64,000 nt of DNA, from NCBI RefSeq assembly GCF_902459465.1, contig NC_047066.1:12217047-12281046 (forward strand), given 5' to 3'. The stretch's first letter is position 1. Each line of letters begins with the position of its first letter. Position numbers and translations under genes: made by a program. The DNA is from Asterias rubens. Its lineage: Eukaryota; Echinodermata; Asteroidea; Forcipulatida; Asteriidae. This document shows positions 35,988 to 47,906 of the stretch, one piece after another. The notes beneath the pieces were generated by a model. The model did no database searches. It saw nothing but the letters and a program-made list of their open reading frames with translations, and had not been told where the DNA came from.

Positions 35988-38900
35988 TTACTCAGTTGCG
36001 GTCGTGAGGAGATGGCGCCCACCATCGACAGTGACGAGTTCTCCGGTGACAAATGACGAGGCGTCGGATGCTAGGAATGCTATCACCTTGGCCACCTCGT
36101 CCACGGTGCCTACTCGGCCCATGGCATGTGTGTGCTTGCATTTCTCCAGAAACTAGCATAAAGAACATTAAAGAAATTTTCTAAATACATTGAATTGGCA
36201 GGTTTTATAGCAACAGTTGTTACTAACTATTTGTAATTTCCTCACTATTTAAGGCAGTGGACACTATTGGTAAATGTCAAAGACTAGCCTTCACAGTTAG
36301 TGTATCTCAACATATGCATAAAAAAACAAACCTGTGAAAATTTGAGCTCAATCGGTCATCGAACTTGCGAGATAATAGTGAAAGAAAAAACACCCTTGTG
36401 ACACGAAGTTGTGTACATTTAGATGGTTGAATTCGAGACCTCAAGTTCTAAATCTGAGGTCTCGAAATCAAATTCTTGGAAAATTACTTATTTCTCGAAA
36501 ACTATGGCACTTCAGAGGGAGCCGTTTCTCACAATGTTTTATACCATCAACCTCTCCCCATTACCTGTCACCAAGAAAGGTTTTATGCTAATAATTATTT
36601 TGAGTTATTACCAATAGTGTCCACTGCCTTTAAAACAATGGTTTTAGCCATACATATCATTGCCCAGTGTCACTGCTCTGCTTACTGTTTTAAGCTAATA
36701 ATCGGCACTTGCAGAAGCAGGGAATGATGTGCTTACGTCAAGCATATTACACGGGTTAGCGGCGAATTTTGGCTTGAGCATGTGCGTACTCCACCTATGT
36801 AATTAGGCTTACACAGCTAGCGCAGAATTTCAGCACTTGCAGGTAAGCAGAGAATGGTGAACGTTTAAAGTGCAGAATTCAAAGGTAATCAGAGCTATGG
36901 AATTGGGGCCCAGGTGTACAGGTAAAAGCAAATTTAAATTGTGTAAATGTTTTCAAAGTTTGGGTCATACATGTACATAGGTAATGACTCCCGAAACACT
37001 TTGTGTAATTTCTATCCCATAGCCTCGTCATCAAAATGGTAATGGTAGTAAGCATCCTGTGTAACCATTAATCTAAATAAAAATGCCTCCATTGATAAAA
37101 GTTTCAAATTTTCATGGTTTCCATTTGTCAATGCTGCGGCCAGAGATGGTTTGGTACCTGTTGTGTCACCTCACTAAACATGGTCGGTTCAACATTCTTT
37201 ATGAAAATTGGGCTGTTAATAATTAGACACTATGGGTGCGTTCGATTAGCTTCCCCGGGTCGACCCCAGTCTGCCCCCCCCCCCCCCCCCCCCGTACGTT
37301 CGAATACCTTTGACGTCATACCAGGGGCTCACCGCTGGGTTGATACGGGGAAGCTACTAAAACGTACCCATTATCAGGCATGATTTATTGGGTCCTTGGA
37401 AAAAAGTATGAATATTTTATAGAGTAAAGGACTGAGCTACATGTACACATTGTGTAGGCTCTGACATACGTGTACATTTTCAGGCTATTCATCATATTTT
37501 TTTTTCCACAGATTTTTCAAAGGAAAAAAAAAAAAAAAACTAGGGCAGACTTTTTAGTAGGAAAATATCATGCCTCTTTTATTCAGCTCTAACCTTCACA
37601 GGTTAGTTTAACTGTTTCTTTCATAAACAAATTTCCTATAAATTAGCATCACATCAACATCCAATCTATGACCTTTATGTTAAAGGGACACGTTGCTTAA
37701 GATTTGGCGAGTTAGTATATGAAAAGCGTTCAAAAACAGTTTGTTATAAAATGCATAAGGGTGGAAAGATATTTTATAAGTAGGATACAAAGATCCACAC
37801 AAAAATGCCTCAAAATTGCACGGTTTTCCTTATACGTCGTGAACTAACAAATGGCACGCCATTTGTGGAGTCAGATTTTTGAATCCACAATGGTCGACCG
37901 TGTTAGTTCGCAAAATAAAAGGAAAACTGTGCAATTTCGAGACTTGTGTGGATCATTATATTCTACTTTTAGTAGACCATCGGTCATTTGTGGGAGTCCA
38001 AGTTTTTTACTCCCATAAACGGCCGACCGTGTTATTTCGCAAAGAAAAGGAAAGCCAAGCAATTTCGAGGCAAACTTGTGTGGATCATTGTATTCCACTT
38101 TAAAAACATCTTTCCAACCATATGCATTTGTCAACAAACGGTTTCAAATGCTTTTCACAGACCAACTCGCCCGATCCAAGGCAATGTTTCCCTTTAAGTT
38201 GAACACCTACCGCTTCGTACTGTTGGTCATTCATCCCTGCTGACCTGTGTACCTCAGTCAATATTACTCCAGGGCTGTCAAGTAAAAGATAATCATTACA
38301 ATTATTTAAAGGAACATTACAGAATTGGTTTTGCTAAAAAATAAAATAGTTGCTGGTAATGTAAACACTCTATGTAATCCACCACAAACATGAACTGACC
38401 AACCTGGAGTTTGAGATTGATCGGCCATCTGGGTCACAAGAAAATCATTAAAAAAGAAACCCTGACCCTCATCCAGCTGCATGTATCTAGCTGTACATGT
38501 ATGCAACGATATTTCATCTGGAAAAAAACGATCTTTTGTCCCAAATTTTCTCACAATTTCCGATCAAAAAGCTGTACGCTAAGACAAAATGGGGACCCAA
38601 TGGACGTCCATGCAGCATTTCTGGAAAATTTTCAGGACTCAGACTCCGGAGAATCAGACTTTGAAGAGCTTTTTTCGAGAGATTCTGATGTGTTGAGAAT
38701 GCTGTACGTGTACTGTGTACGTGTACTGTGTATGTGTCAACTATAACGATGTACATGAACACGACAATGGGTCTGATATGGCAGCAGCGATGGGTCTGGA
38801 TCGGACGATGGCCCCCCAAAAAATCGACAGCAACTAGGCTTGGCGGCCGGTGATAGAATAGTGGTAATGAAACAAGCGTATCTCGGTTATTCTTTATCCC

Positions 38901-41900
38901 AAAAACATAATGTTTACTGCATTAGATGGGAAATAAAATACTGAGTATAAAACTTATTTTGCAATTTAGCCCAACACACTTTCTTCACAGAGTAAAGGTC
39001 TTGAGGAAAAATGTATGTTATGTAGCCCCACACAGGAAATTCAGCACCAGGGGATTACTGTGTGTACAGCCTCGTAGCATGCTAAGGGTTAAAGACAATG
39101 CCAAGGTTCCGAACAGTTTTAGTGGGTGTGATAATTTCATCTCTATTTTGCAGTTGAACACTGGGCATGAGGCGATTAAAATGAATAAAATGCTCACTGA
39201 GCGATAAAGTCCAAACTCAAAATAAGCTAAGTTACTTCTCATCAAATATGAGACTTCAGACAGAAATAGTTCATCAGGGGATGTTTTCTACTATCATAAC
39301 TATGTTGAGATACACCAAGTGAGAAGACTGGTCTTTCACAATTACCAATACTATAGTGTCCAGTGTCTTTAATACAACTACATAGCTTTAAGAATTAATC
39401 AGGGAAAAGTACAAGGTGAATTTACTCACTTAACAGAATTGACACGAACTCCGTGTGGGGCCAAATCTGTGAGTGTAAATGGGAGAAAGAAAACTCAAGT
39501 TTTTACTGAATGGTCTACTAGTGTCCATCAGACTTTATTCCTGATGTCTGAATCATCAGAGTGTGGGTTCGATTCCAACTCATGACACTTATTACAAATA
39601 AAAAACAATTTATATTGCGCCAAATCCATCGAAAGCAATGCTCCATGGCGCAAACAAAAATCACAGAAAAAGCAACGAGGTAGGCCTATACAAATAAGTT
39701 TTAAGTCAGCAAAGGATTTCAAGCGAAAATTGACAAGCAACAATAAAGAAACGAACAATATACAATGGAAATATACAATATGCAATATTTTAAAATGCAA
39801 AGGAAGCGTGAAGACAGACCAGCTGTGAGCACAATAAATAATTGTAAGAAGAGACATACACCAAAACGTAACTCCAGAAAAAAAAGAATTAATTAAAGAA
39901 TGGAAAACAAGTGCTTTAAAAGAGACATAAAGGGATAATAACAACCACAACAAAAACTACAAAAAACATGGAGCACAGACACAGATGTGTTTTCCGTGAT
40001 CGTGAGCTCAAGAAATATTATTGTGTCTTACGGCCAAGCCACATGAGGCAATTTACAGGCAACCAGCTCAAGGCAATCTATGTGAAGGAAAGGCCTTCAC
40101 ATACATTCTTGAGGATCGTAAGACTTAGCTCGAAAAATTATCCATGTGCTACCATTAAAGTAGTCTTGAAGTCAAGACGGTAATTGTTAAGCGTGGTGTA
40201 GTTACAGCGCGGTGTAGCTACGGGGACGGTACACTCACCCTCGATCTCAGTATGTGTGAGCGAGTCAGTCGCGACCACGCGCTACCTACAACCGTTGCAT
40301 GTGTACAATTGCACTGTGACTGTTGCATGAACGGCAGACAAATAGGCAGCGCCTAACGACTTGTCATCAAGTCTACCATCAAGTCTACCATGCACTACAG
40401 TTGGTCGACTCCAACTTGGCTACAGGTTAAAGTTGTCTCGTGTGACGTTAGGCCCTTATAGCACAACCTTCTCTCTCTCATTCACGCTGGTGAAAACTCC
40501 CAATCTCACACTCACACAATTCATGCATAGATGTTTTTATTACCATGTGCGCTGTTCAATGTCAGCGAGTCTATAGCACTCTTAGACATGCAGTAGGTTA
40601 ATATCCAAGGAAACTGTCAAAGGAAAAAAACCAAAAACAATATTTAATAGATGTTAAATTTGCATCAAGGATAAATAATACTAACTTTTGGTTTTTACCC
40701 ATATACACCGATGTGTGTAGCACTGTATACAAGTACTCGTGTCCTTTCCCCCCCCGAGTCCTGTAAAAAAAATCACAGGCATTTTTACTCTATTAAATCG
40801 TTTGCGGTACACACTGCTAAAACATAGGATTCGAACTGCCTCCAGCTACCGGCAATCTCGGTGGTCTAGTTGGTATGACACTGCTCTAGAATTGCCAAGG
40901 TCGCGGGTTCGAATCCCACCCGAGTAAAATGCCTGTGATTTTTTTCACAGGACTCAGGAAAGTACTGAGTATACAGTGCTACACACATGTACATGGGTAC
41001 AAACCCCCCCCCCCAAAAAAAATAAAATTAATAAAAACGATATTTACAAAATATTGCATTAACAATTAGGGCAGAATTTCCTGGATCTGCTTACTGTCAA
41101 ATTCTGAGCTGATGATCACCATTCTCTGCTAACTGTGCATGGGCAGAATTTCTGCAAATTTCTGTATGCAAAGAATGCCTAGTAACGCAAGCTTGCAAGC
41201 AAAAACTCCTGCAAAAAATGCGGAATTCCCTACTTTTGTAAGCGCCGATTCTTTGCTTACGGTAAGCAGGGTGATGAAACTAAGCCACAATAGCCAATAC
41301 CTAAGGGATTTTTCAGAGGATTCGGGGGGATTCTTCCGACAAGAAGGAAAGACTGTGTTAAAGACACTGGTGAATATTGGTAATTGTCAAAGACCACTCT
41401 TCTCACTTGGTGTATCTCAACATCTAAGCATAAAATAACAAACATGTGAAAATTTGAACTCAATTGGTTGTCTAAGTTGCGAGATAACAATAAAAGAAAA
41501 AACACCCTTGTCACACAAGGTTGTGTGCTTTCAGATGCTTGATTTCGAGACCTCAAAATCTAATTATGAGGTATTGAAACCTAATTCTTGGAAAATAACT
41601 TCTTTCTCAAATACTACATGTATGTTGCTTCAGAGGGAGCCGTTTCTCACAATGTTTTATACTATCAACAGCTCCCCATTACTCGCTAACCAAGTATCGT
41701 TTTATGCTAATAATTATTTTGAGTAATTACCAATCGTGTCCACTCCATTCTGGAGAATGGGGACATTTAGGGAGGGGGAACACCCTCCGTCACATATCAG
41801 GCATGGTATAGCTGAATAGTTTTGTGGCCGTGCGGTTAAGAGCACAGAATTCAATCTATGGTGTTTCTGATCAGCATAGTTTGGGTTTGAGTCCCACGTC

Positions 41901-44900
41901 ATGACACTTGTGTTCTTTTAAGCAAGGCACTTAACTACAGCTTCGTCCTTCGGATGGGACCTAAAGCCGTTGGTCATGTGCGTTGTGTAAAAAAAACACA
42001 TAAAAGAACCCAGTGCACTCATCAAAAGGGCCCCCATGCCCCCTGTCAATCTTGGCTCTCATTGCGTTCCAATCAACATTGAGCAGTGAGACAGGGGACG
42101 GGGGAGAGAATGTTTAGTGTCTGGAGGAAGTAGACAGGGAATGTTTATTTAAGCATAGGGAATGGGTGGCCAAAGCGTTTTGGCCTTGATTGTAGCCCAT
42201 GTTGGCAGTCTCCCTATTTTGTCAATATCTTTGTTCCAAGGTGCCACTCATACTGTATTTTTGGGGGGCTTAACCATAGAGAATATTTTCTTAAGCTACA
42301 AAATGTTTATATTTGCGTTGAGTTAAAGAGTTTTGAATGTTAATACTTACAGGCATCACACCGTTCACACTGGAAACATTCACAATAGCACCTAAAACCA
42401 GAAACACATGGCAAATTAACTCTACTTTGTCATTGGTTTGAAGCAATATTTACCTTTATTATTGACAAACATCTATTTACTACAAATTCAAAAATACAAT
42501 TAGAGGCAATAACAGGAAGACGAGGAAACAAGAATTTTTTTTAAGTTTTAGATGTTGCAGGAAAACCCCAATGGTGAAAACCCATCCAATCGCCTCTGCT
42601 TTATTCCCCCGAATTCTGCGCTTGTGATCACCAATCCCCGCTTACAGGACAAGTGCCAAATTTCTTTGCTAGCTGTGTAAGCGGGGAAGGCCTAGAAACA
42701 TGAACTACGCTCACACACAAGCGAAAACTCCCTGCTAGTCTGTTGCTTGCCATAAGCACGAAATTCCCTGCTTCCCCTTGTAAACAAGTACAATGGTTGT
42801 TACCATGGTAACCATGGTTTTATGATGGTTACCATGGTTAATCCATAGTAGTGTTCTCATTGGTGGTGCTTCTATGGTTATACCATGGTTGTACCATGGT
42901 TTTATCATGGTGGTGATGGTAGATCGATGGTATCTATGGTACACGTATGGTTTTATGATGGTTACCATGGTTAGTCCATGGTAAAACCATAGTAGTGTTC
43001 TCATTGGTGGAACTTCTATGGTTGTACCATGATTATTTGCTTACAGTTAGCAGAGCCATGAAAATGTGCCTAGGTGTAGGAAATGACAGCCAAATACACA
43101 CATGCAAGGTGCCAGTTTGAGGCAGGACTTCAAACTCCGTGTCAACAGTGGTAAAAGTTGGAAAAGAAACCACTGATGAGCAAACCTGATTAACAGAAAT
43201 GTATCCCCTACAATATAGCACAACTAAAAAGACAATAGTTTATTAATCATACCCTTTGTTTTAATGAGGTGGGGTCTCAACAGATGCGTGAGCTGCAGTG
43301 GTGCACGGACATTCAAGTCAAACGTCTTGTCAAACTGCTCCAAGGTACAGTCTTCTATTCCAGCAGGGTATGCCAAGCCAGCATTGTTCACCTGGTAAAA
43401 GAACAATAACATGCATTTACATTTTTGTCAGCAACTCACACCTCTAGAACATCAGGCCTCCAAAAAAAACAGGATATCAACAGCAATTGAACTGGTGCCC
43501 TGTGTTTTTGTTTTGCGTGGTGCCCTGGCCATTGTTCCAATACAATTTTACATTTTCCTCATAGAGGTAGTGCCCCCCTTATCAGAGGGGTTCAAGGCCT
43601 TGGGAGGGGTTCAAGGTATTGGAAGTGAAGGGCTTAGTCTAACCATGGTCCAACCGACTTTGTGATCCAGCTTTGTGATTCTGATGGATTCAGGGTTGCT
43701 TTAATCACTCACTCACCAGTACATCTATCTGTTCAAAGTGCTCCAAGGTGCGGTCAGCAATTCTCTTCACATCCTCCTCTTTCCACAGGTCTGCCACAGT
43801 AAGAAGAATCTACAATGACCATGAACACCAGAAAAAGGGTTTTATAGCGCTTTATCACACCCCCAGGGGTGTATCCAAGGGCTTGGTATGTTTTCCTGTA
43901 AGGTGTGTTGAGCTACGTCTTGAAGTATGAGATATGTTCCTTTAAAGCACCATGTAATGGTTTACTAGGTGCTGGTGGTGCAATATGCTGCCTATCAGAA
44001 CAGGAACACCCTGGGGAACTCCTTCTCTTTACGATAAGTGCACTTTTTGAAAGTGTTCTTTTACGTGCATTACACAACACACAGGACATACAGCTTTACG
44101 TCCCTATAGGAATGCAGGACACAGCAATAGGCCTTTCTAGTAACACAAGTGTCACAACTGAGAATTGAGAGGGAGAAGTACCTGTTCTTCGGCCCTGTTT
44201 TAAAGTTTTGATCTGTATTTATTTCCCTCATTGGAATTGGAACTGAATTTTATTACTGTCCACAACTGAAACAAACTGAAACTGCAAGCAGAGTTTTATT
44301 CTGGTAACAAGTGGACCACCCAATTGCAACGTGACAATGAACATTACCTGTTCCCTTCCCCCTGCCAAAAAAACACTCCCTCCCTCGTCCCCCGGTCAAT
44401 TTTGATGAGAGTGCATCCTGAGCAATGAGAACCAACATTGAAACCTTGGGGCATGGGGGCATGGGGGCATGGGGCGGGGGCCCAACAATACATGGGGATA
44501 AATGGGATTGTAGATAATTACTCGATCTCCCACCTGTCGTAGGGACAAGACTAAATGCTATGATTATCACAGCTTAGAGGAATGCAGGAATTCATCAAAA
44601 GAAAACAATACTTTTGAGCAAAAAATCCCACTGTTTTTGTTACTTTCAGTAATTATGGTGTTTTTAATGAGAGAACGCCTTATATCTTAAGGGCAGGTAG
44701 GCAACTTCTAGGTGAGGGCTATCTCTTGACCCACTGTTTTTGTTACTTTCAGTAATTATGGTGTTTTTAATGAGAGAACGCCTTATATCTTAAGGGCAGG
44801 TAGGCAACTTCTAGGTGAGGGCTATCTCTTGACCGATTTGGGTTGTCTACCCCAATCAACTGTCTACAGAGGCATGTTCCCACCTACATGTACCCTTGGG

Positions 44901-46948
44901 GCTGAAACAGAGCTACTCCCTCAACAGTCCAACGATGTAGTCAGGGGTATCATTCAATAGGAGACTTGCTGGCAGAGCAGAATGCACTGCCCACCTTTTC
45001 CGAAGCAACTATGAGCGCCTTGCTTCTGGGCACCAGTGTCTGTGACGGGATCCAAACCCACACTCTGCTGCTAACAAACAACACCAGAGCTTGGGTCCGG
45101 TAAACTAGACCGCTCAACCACGACACTCCATATTGCAATGGATTTTCTCTAACTTTACCTTGTCTTTATGTAATCCTTTCTGTTGGCATTCCTCAGATAC
45201 TTGCTCAAGATTCTTCTCTCTGCGTCCGGTCAGGGAGACATAGCACCCTAAGGAGGCGAAGTGCCTCGCTGTTTCAGCTCCAATGCCAGACGTTGACCCT
45301 GGAGAGAAAAAGTGTTCCAAAAATGTACAGAAAAAAATATTTTAAAGTCATGAAGGTTTTTTCACACAACTCAAGAAATTACTGAGCATGCACATGTACA
45401 GTGCTTGAAACTATGTGAAGGGTTAAAACAAATTATCTTCTTTATCCCCGATGCAAACTAACATAAGTCATAATATAATTCACTTTTTTGTAGGGAAACT
45501 GAACTGAACCAAGACTTGCATTCTTCCTCCATGCTTGCATGACTTGAGCAGGATTTTGACCCTACAAATAATGCATTACACATGGCGAAAAATTCAATAA
45601 ATTTTATGGAAAACCAGGCCAATATGTTTTCACCAGTTAGGCATAAAAATGTTAAATGTTGGCGTACAACCCCCCCCCCCCAAAAAAAAGGGTAGGTAGG
45701 TAGGGATTTTTGTTTTTCCCTCCCAGAAACGAAAATGACATGTTTTCTAATTGTTTATTAAGCCAGTAGTATACACAATAACAAAAGAAAACAAGGCTAC
45801 TCACAACAAATGGTATATTTTTAAAACTCTTGATGACTTCAAAGTAGCTTATTCTAGCTATAGTACAGTGGAACAAGGGCAAGAAAGGGCAACGACAATC
45901 AGTTCAAAATACCCAGCATCTCACCTAACATCTACGAACAATCTTTTTTTCCAAGAACACTGAAATAAGGTTTATCGCGAATAGCAAAATATCAAGAGAG
46001 GGCGCTGTTGAAACCACACAAAGGTATAGGCATTTGCGTGCCCGAGTCGTAGAAACTGCATAGAAACCGCCCCATATTCCTTCCCACCATGCATTGCGTT
46101 TCTGAATCGCGATAAACTTTATTATGGAATAATCTTCAACAATCCCTCACACTCATGAGTCATAGATGCCAATCTCAGCAAATCTTAAAAAGTAATTAAA
46201 TTCACAATCTAGGCCTAAAGTAAACAACAACATGACAACAACAACGAATTAGACGACGCTCTCCCGACCTCCTTGTCAAGTTCCCCAGCGGAAGTTTCAT
46301 GACAGGAGGGAGGGAAACCTACCAAGTACCAAGTACCAAGCGAAGCTTGTACCAAGAACTCAAATAAGTCTGAATGTGAAGCTGCATTAGTTATAAATTA
46401 AAAACAAGGGCATGAAAAAGGGGGGAAGTTTTCGTATGGCGCCACCACTTTTTTTATTCGATATGAAATAAAAATACAGTATCAAGCTAATTTTACTTCT
46501 AGAATCTAATACTTCTGATTTACCTCAACTCAACATGTCAATCATCATCAATCAATGAGAACTGAGATATCCCTTCCTTATTAATCCTTGCTCATGTTGC
46601 TTGGCTTTTTGTAAATAAAATTGAGTGAAAAAGTGGTGGTGCCATACCTGATAGGAAACTTTTCCAATTCTTGTAACCATAGAACCTACCAAATTAGAAG
46701 TCATTACATTTTGTAAAGTTACAACAATGTTCCATAAACGCACATTGTTCGTGCATGGAAGTTCTAGTTCTACCTCCATGCATGTGAATGGCAAATGCAA
46801 AAGCAACGGATTTGTTTACCTCTTCAAACAAAAGTTTTAGTAAAGTTTTAATCCGTTATTTTCATCCGGATCAACAAAGTATAAAATTATGAACTGTCAT
46901 GAAAAACTCACCCGTTATCAGGGCCACTTTGCCTTTCAATGAACTCAT
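35988..46948 (-). CDS. Classical short-chain dehydrogenase/reductase, complete nine-exon gene
   Basis: Cytosolic-type NAD(P)-dependent oxidoreductase of the FabG-like classical SDR family. Exons: 46948-46912, 45298-45159, 43809-43717, 43391-43253, 42391-42351, 40613-40544, 39466-39430, 38274-38211, 36152-35988. All GT-AG and phase-consistent; 786 nt = 261 residues plus stop. Motifs: cofactor loop TGSTSGIG (12-19), TGRR after beta-2 (no acidic residue there, so NADP(H) is more likely), VAD about 64-66, NNAG 92-95, and tetrad N117, S144, Y157, K161 with the usual 13-residue S-Y gap. It then reads GVRVNSVNPG and ends [16 protein letters not shown]. Length is normal. The substrate cannot be inferred. 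There is no N-terminal targeting sequence. Several introns hold transposons very close to splice sites (family B ends 14 bases from the exon 8 donor). Confidence 0.93.
36249..36633. mobile_element. Family A MITE copy in SDR intron 8
   Basis: TTAA-bounded full copy, about 100 bases before the exon 9 acceptor in transcript terms. Confidence 0.88.
37230..37374. mobile_element. Family F MITE with a poly-C tract
   Basis: TGGGTGCGTTCGATTAGCTT at the left; the right end GGGAAGCTACTAAAACGTAC is decayed. Contains about 20 consecutive C near 37276. Confidence 0.7.
37680..38197. mobile_element. Family B foldback MITE, internally duplicated, in SDR intron 8
   Basis: TTAAAGGGACACGTTGC to GGCAATGTTTCCCTTTAA. 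Longer (518 bases) because the centre-plus-right-arm segment occurs twice (37860-37975 and 37980-38100). Its edge is 14 bases from the exon 8 donor. Confidence 0.85.
38306..39300. mobile_element. Family C MITE split by ~700 bases of other DNA, in SDR intron 7
   Basis: Left half 38306-38470 (GGAACATTACAGAATTGG...), right half about 39165-39300 (AAAATGCTCACTGAGCGATAA). The right end runs straight into a family A terminus (39300-39373), a composite junction. Confidence 0.7.
39430..39466 (-). CDS. SDR 37-bp micro-exon 7
   Basis: Encodes the [11 protein letters not shown] segment between a CACTCACAG acceptor and a GTGAGTAA donor. Phase 1 in and phase 2 out join it to exon 6 (..SAH) and exon 8 (..[10 protein letters not shown]). 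Confidence 0.9.
39505..39592 (+). mobile_element. tRNA-like SINE head fragment
   Basis: TGGTCTACTAGTGTCC...GTGTGGGTTCGATTCCAACT + CATGACAC; same 3' word CATGACAC as the SINE at 41811. Beside SDR exon 7. Confidence 0.55.
40544..40613 (-). CDS. SDR exon 6 carrying the catalytic YxxxK
   Basis: Seventy bases between a TTTGACAG acceptor and a GTAATAA donor, reading [21 protein letters not shown]157 and K161 of the assembled protein lie here. Too short for simple ORF detection, but required by phase (0 in, 1 out) and by the family's fold. Confidence 0.9.
40700..41012. mobile_element. Foldback with a tRNA-like centre, SDR intron 5
   Basis: Outer arms GTAGCACTGTATACAAGTAC / AGTACTGAGTATACAGTGCT and AATCACAGGCATTTTTACTC / GAGTAAAATGCCTGTGATTT. 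The centre (40848-40925) is tRNA-like: A-box TAGTTGGTATGAC, B-box GGGTTCGAATCCC, CTCGG pairing CCGAG. A reverse B-box-like GGATTCGAACTGCC sits at about 40828. Confidence 0.7.
41358..41748. mobile_element. Family A MITE copy in SDR intron 5
   Basis: Left end TTAAAGACACTGGTGAATA; the right end is decayed (GTGTCCACTCCATTC). Confidence 0.85.
41811..42245 (+). mobile_element. tRNA-derived SINE
   Basis: A-box TGGCCGTGCGGTTAAGAGC (41824), B-box GGGTTTGAGTCCCA (about 41884), then TAAGCAAGGCACTTAACTAC and CTTCGTCCTTCGGATGGGAC, a body word shared by several marine-invertebrate SINEs. SDR intron 5. Confidence 0.75.
42300..43660 (-). repeat. SDR introns 3-5, exon 4 and exon 5: source arm of an inverted partial duplication
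   Basis: Blocks here match 49005-51330 in reverse complement. 43518-43660 pairs with 49005-49150, 43041-43080 with 49688-49740, and 42300-42440 (including exon 5) with 51190-51330. 42580-42760 also pairs with 50830-51060, though that segment belongs to a dispersed repeat seen also near 36740 and 41060. Exon 4 (43253-43391) has no counterpart. Confidence 0.8.
42775..43035. repeat. ACCATGG-rich tandem duplication
   Basis: Two copies of a ~140-base block (starting near 42805 and 42945) built from short palindromes ACCATGGT and GGTTACCATGG, with GTAGTGTTCTCATTGGTGG as landmark. It lies in SDR intron 4. Confidence 0.8.
44628..44835 (+). repeat. Tandem duplication, two 103-bp copies
   Basis: CCACTGTTTTTGTTACTTTC begins at 44628 and again at 44731; the copies look identical. 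Located in SDR intron 2. Confidence 0.92.
44945..45128 (-). mobile_element. tRNA-derived SINE, SDR intron 2
   Basis: On the minus strand: GGAGTGTCGTGGTTGAGCGG then GTGTGGGTTTGGATCCCGTC, the A- and B-box halves. Only 31 bases from the exon 2 donor. Confidence 0.7.
46430..46662. mobile_element. Family E short MITE, SDR intron 1
   Basis: TTTTCGTATGGCGCCACCAC at the left and GTGGTGGTGCCATACCTG...GGAAACTTTTCC at the right; same ends as at 20535. Confidence 0.7.
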
Positions 46949-47065
46949 GGTCGAGTCTCTAAAGAAGTGAAACTGATTACTCCGAGTCTTTGGGGATGAA
47001 AATAATGAGCCGAATCTGACGATAGTGGGTGGCACTGAAAGCCGAGTCACATCACATGCACAGTT

Positions 47066-47238
47066 TGGCCCTTTTCGAAACTACGGCTTCAGCTTTGCAT
47101 TCTGCTCAGGGTAGCTTGGCCCCGCCAGTTGTTTTAACAATTTGCATGTGCTTTGCGTATACGCACTCGGGGCTTCAGACATGAGACCAGAGCCTCAAGC
47201 CAAGTCCATAGCCGAAACCGTGGTTTCGAAAAGGGCTA
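47066..47238. mobile_element. Inverted-repeat element upstream of SDR exon 1
   Basis: GGCCCTTTTCGAAACTACGG versus CCGTGGTTTCGAAAAGGGC. Confidence 0.65.
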
Positions 47239-47329
47239 TTGGTCTGTGGTACACATGTAAATGTACATGCATATGGTCCCTAAGTTCGGTGTGTCTGGGA
47301 ACATGTCCATAATTAGCCATCCGAATTGG

Positions 47330-47434
47330 CGACTTTGGCTACAGCTACGGCTAGATCAGCGCGTCTGTCAGTGTTGAAGAATAGGCAGACGCGCGCGATC
47401 TAGCCGTAGCTGTAGCCGAAGTCGCCAATTCGGA
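47330..47434. mobile_element. Tight foldback upstream of the SDR gene
   Basis: Arms of ~47 bases (CCGAATTGGCGACTTTGGCT... and ...AGCCGAAGTCGCCAATTCGG) separated by only ~8 bases near 47380. Confidence 0.8.
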
Positions 47435-47906
47435 CACGGCCTTAGCCGCGTTTCTGGCCCGATTTCTGGCTCGATTTTTCTACGCAGAGCAACCGAGTAC
47501 AGCTGGCCGCGTATTCCGGAATTTAATAAAAAAAGAAAACCCATGCAGTAAAAGGTGGTAGATTTTTGGCCTCCAATCCTTTATTTTAACGAATTTTTTA
47601 ATTATGTGTAATTAATACTTTATTGTTTTCACAATTCCGAAAGAACACATAATGAGCAAATCTAGAGGTAAAAAAGGATTAATTTGCCGCAACACGCATA
47701 CACGGTAAAGTAAATGTACCCTTCATGATATGGAAAAAGTGAAATTTTATTCAATAATAAAGTGAAGAGGTTTTTACCGTGTTTCTGAAATAGACAAAGG
47801 TTTGCCAGAAGTTCTTTCTTCTCCCTCTCCCTTTTGTTATAACTGTCCTGTCATTTCTATTCTGTATCTTCTCAGTTAGTACAGATCCTACTAATACTTG
47901 GTGCTT

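Noticed and set aside
39528..39953. 141-codon minus-strand frame rich in hydrophobic residues
   Set aside because: AT-rich intronic DNA read antisense; Leu/Phe/Cys bias is typical of random translation.
40848..40925. Possible functional tRNA gene
   Set aside because: A- and B-box and acceptor pairing are present, but the anticodon stem does not pair well and the unit sits inside a foldback; called tRNA-derived.
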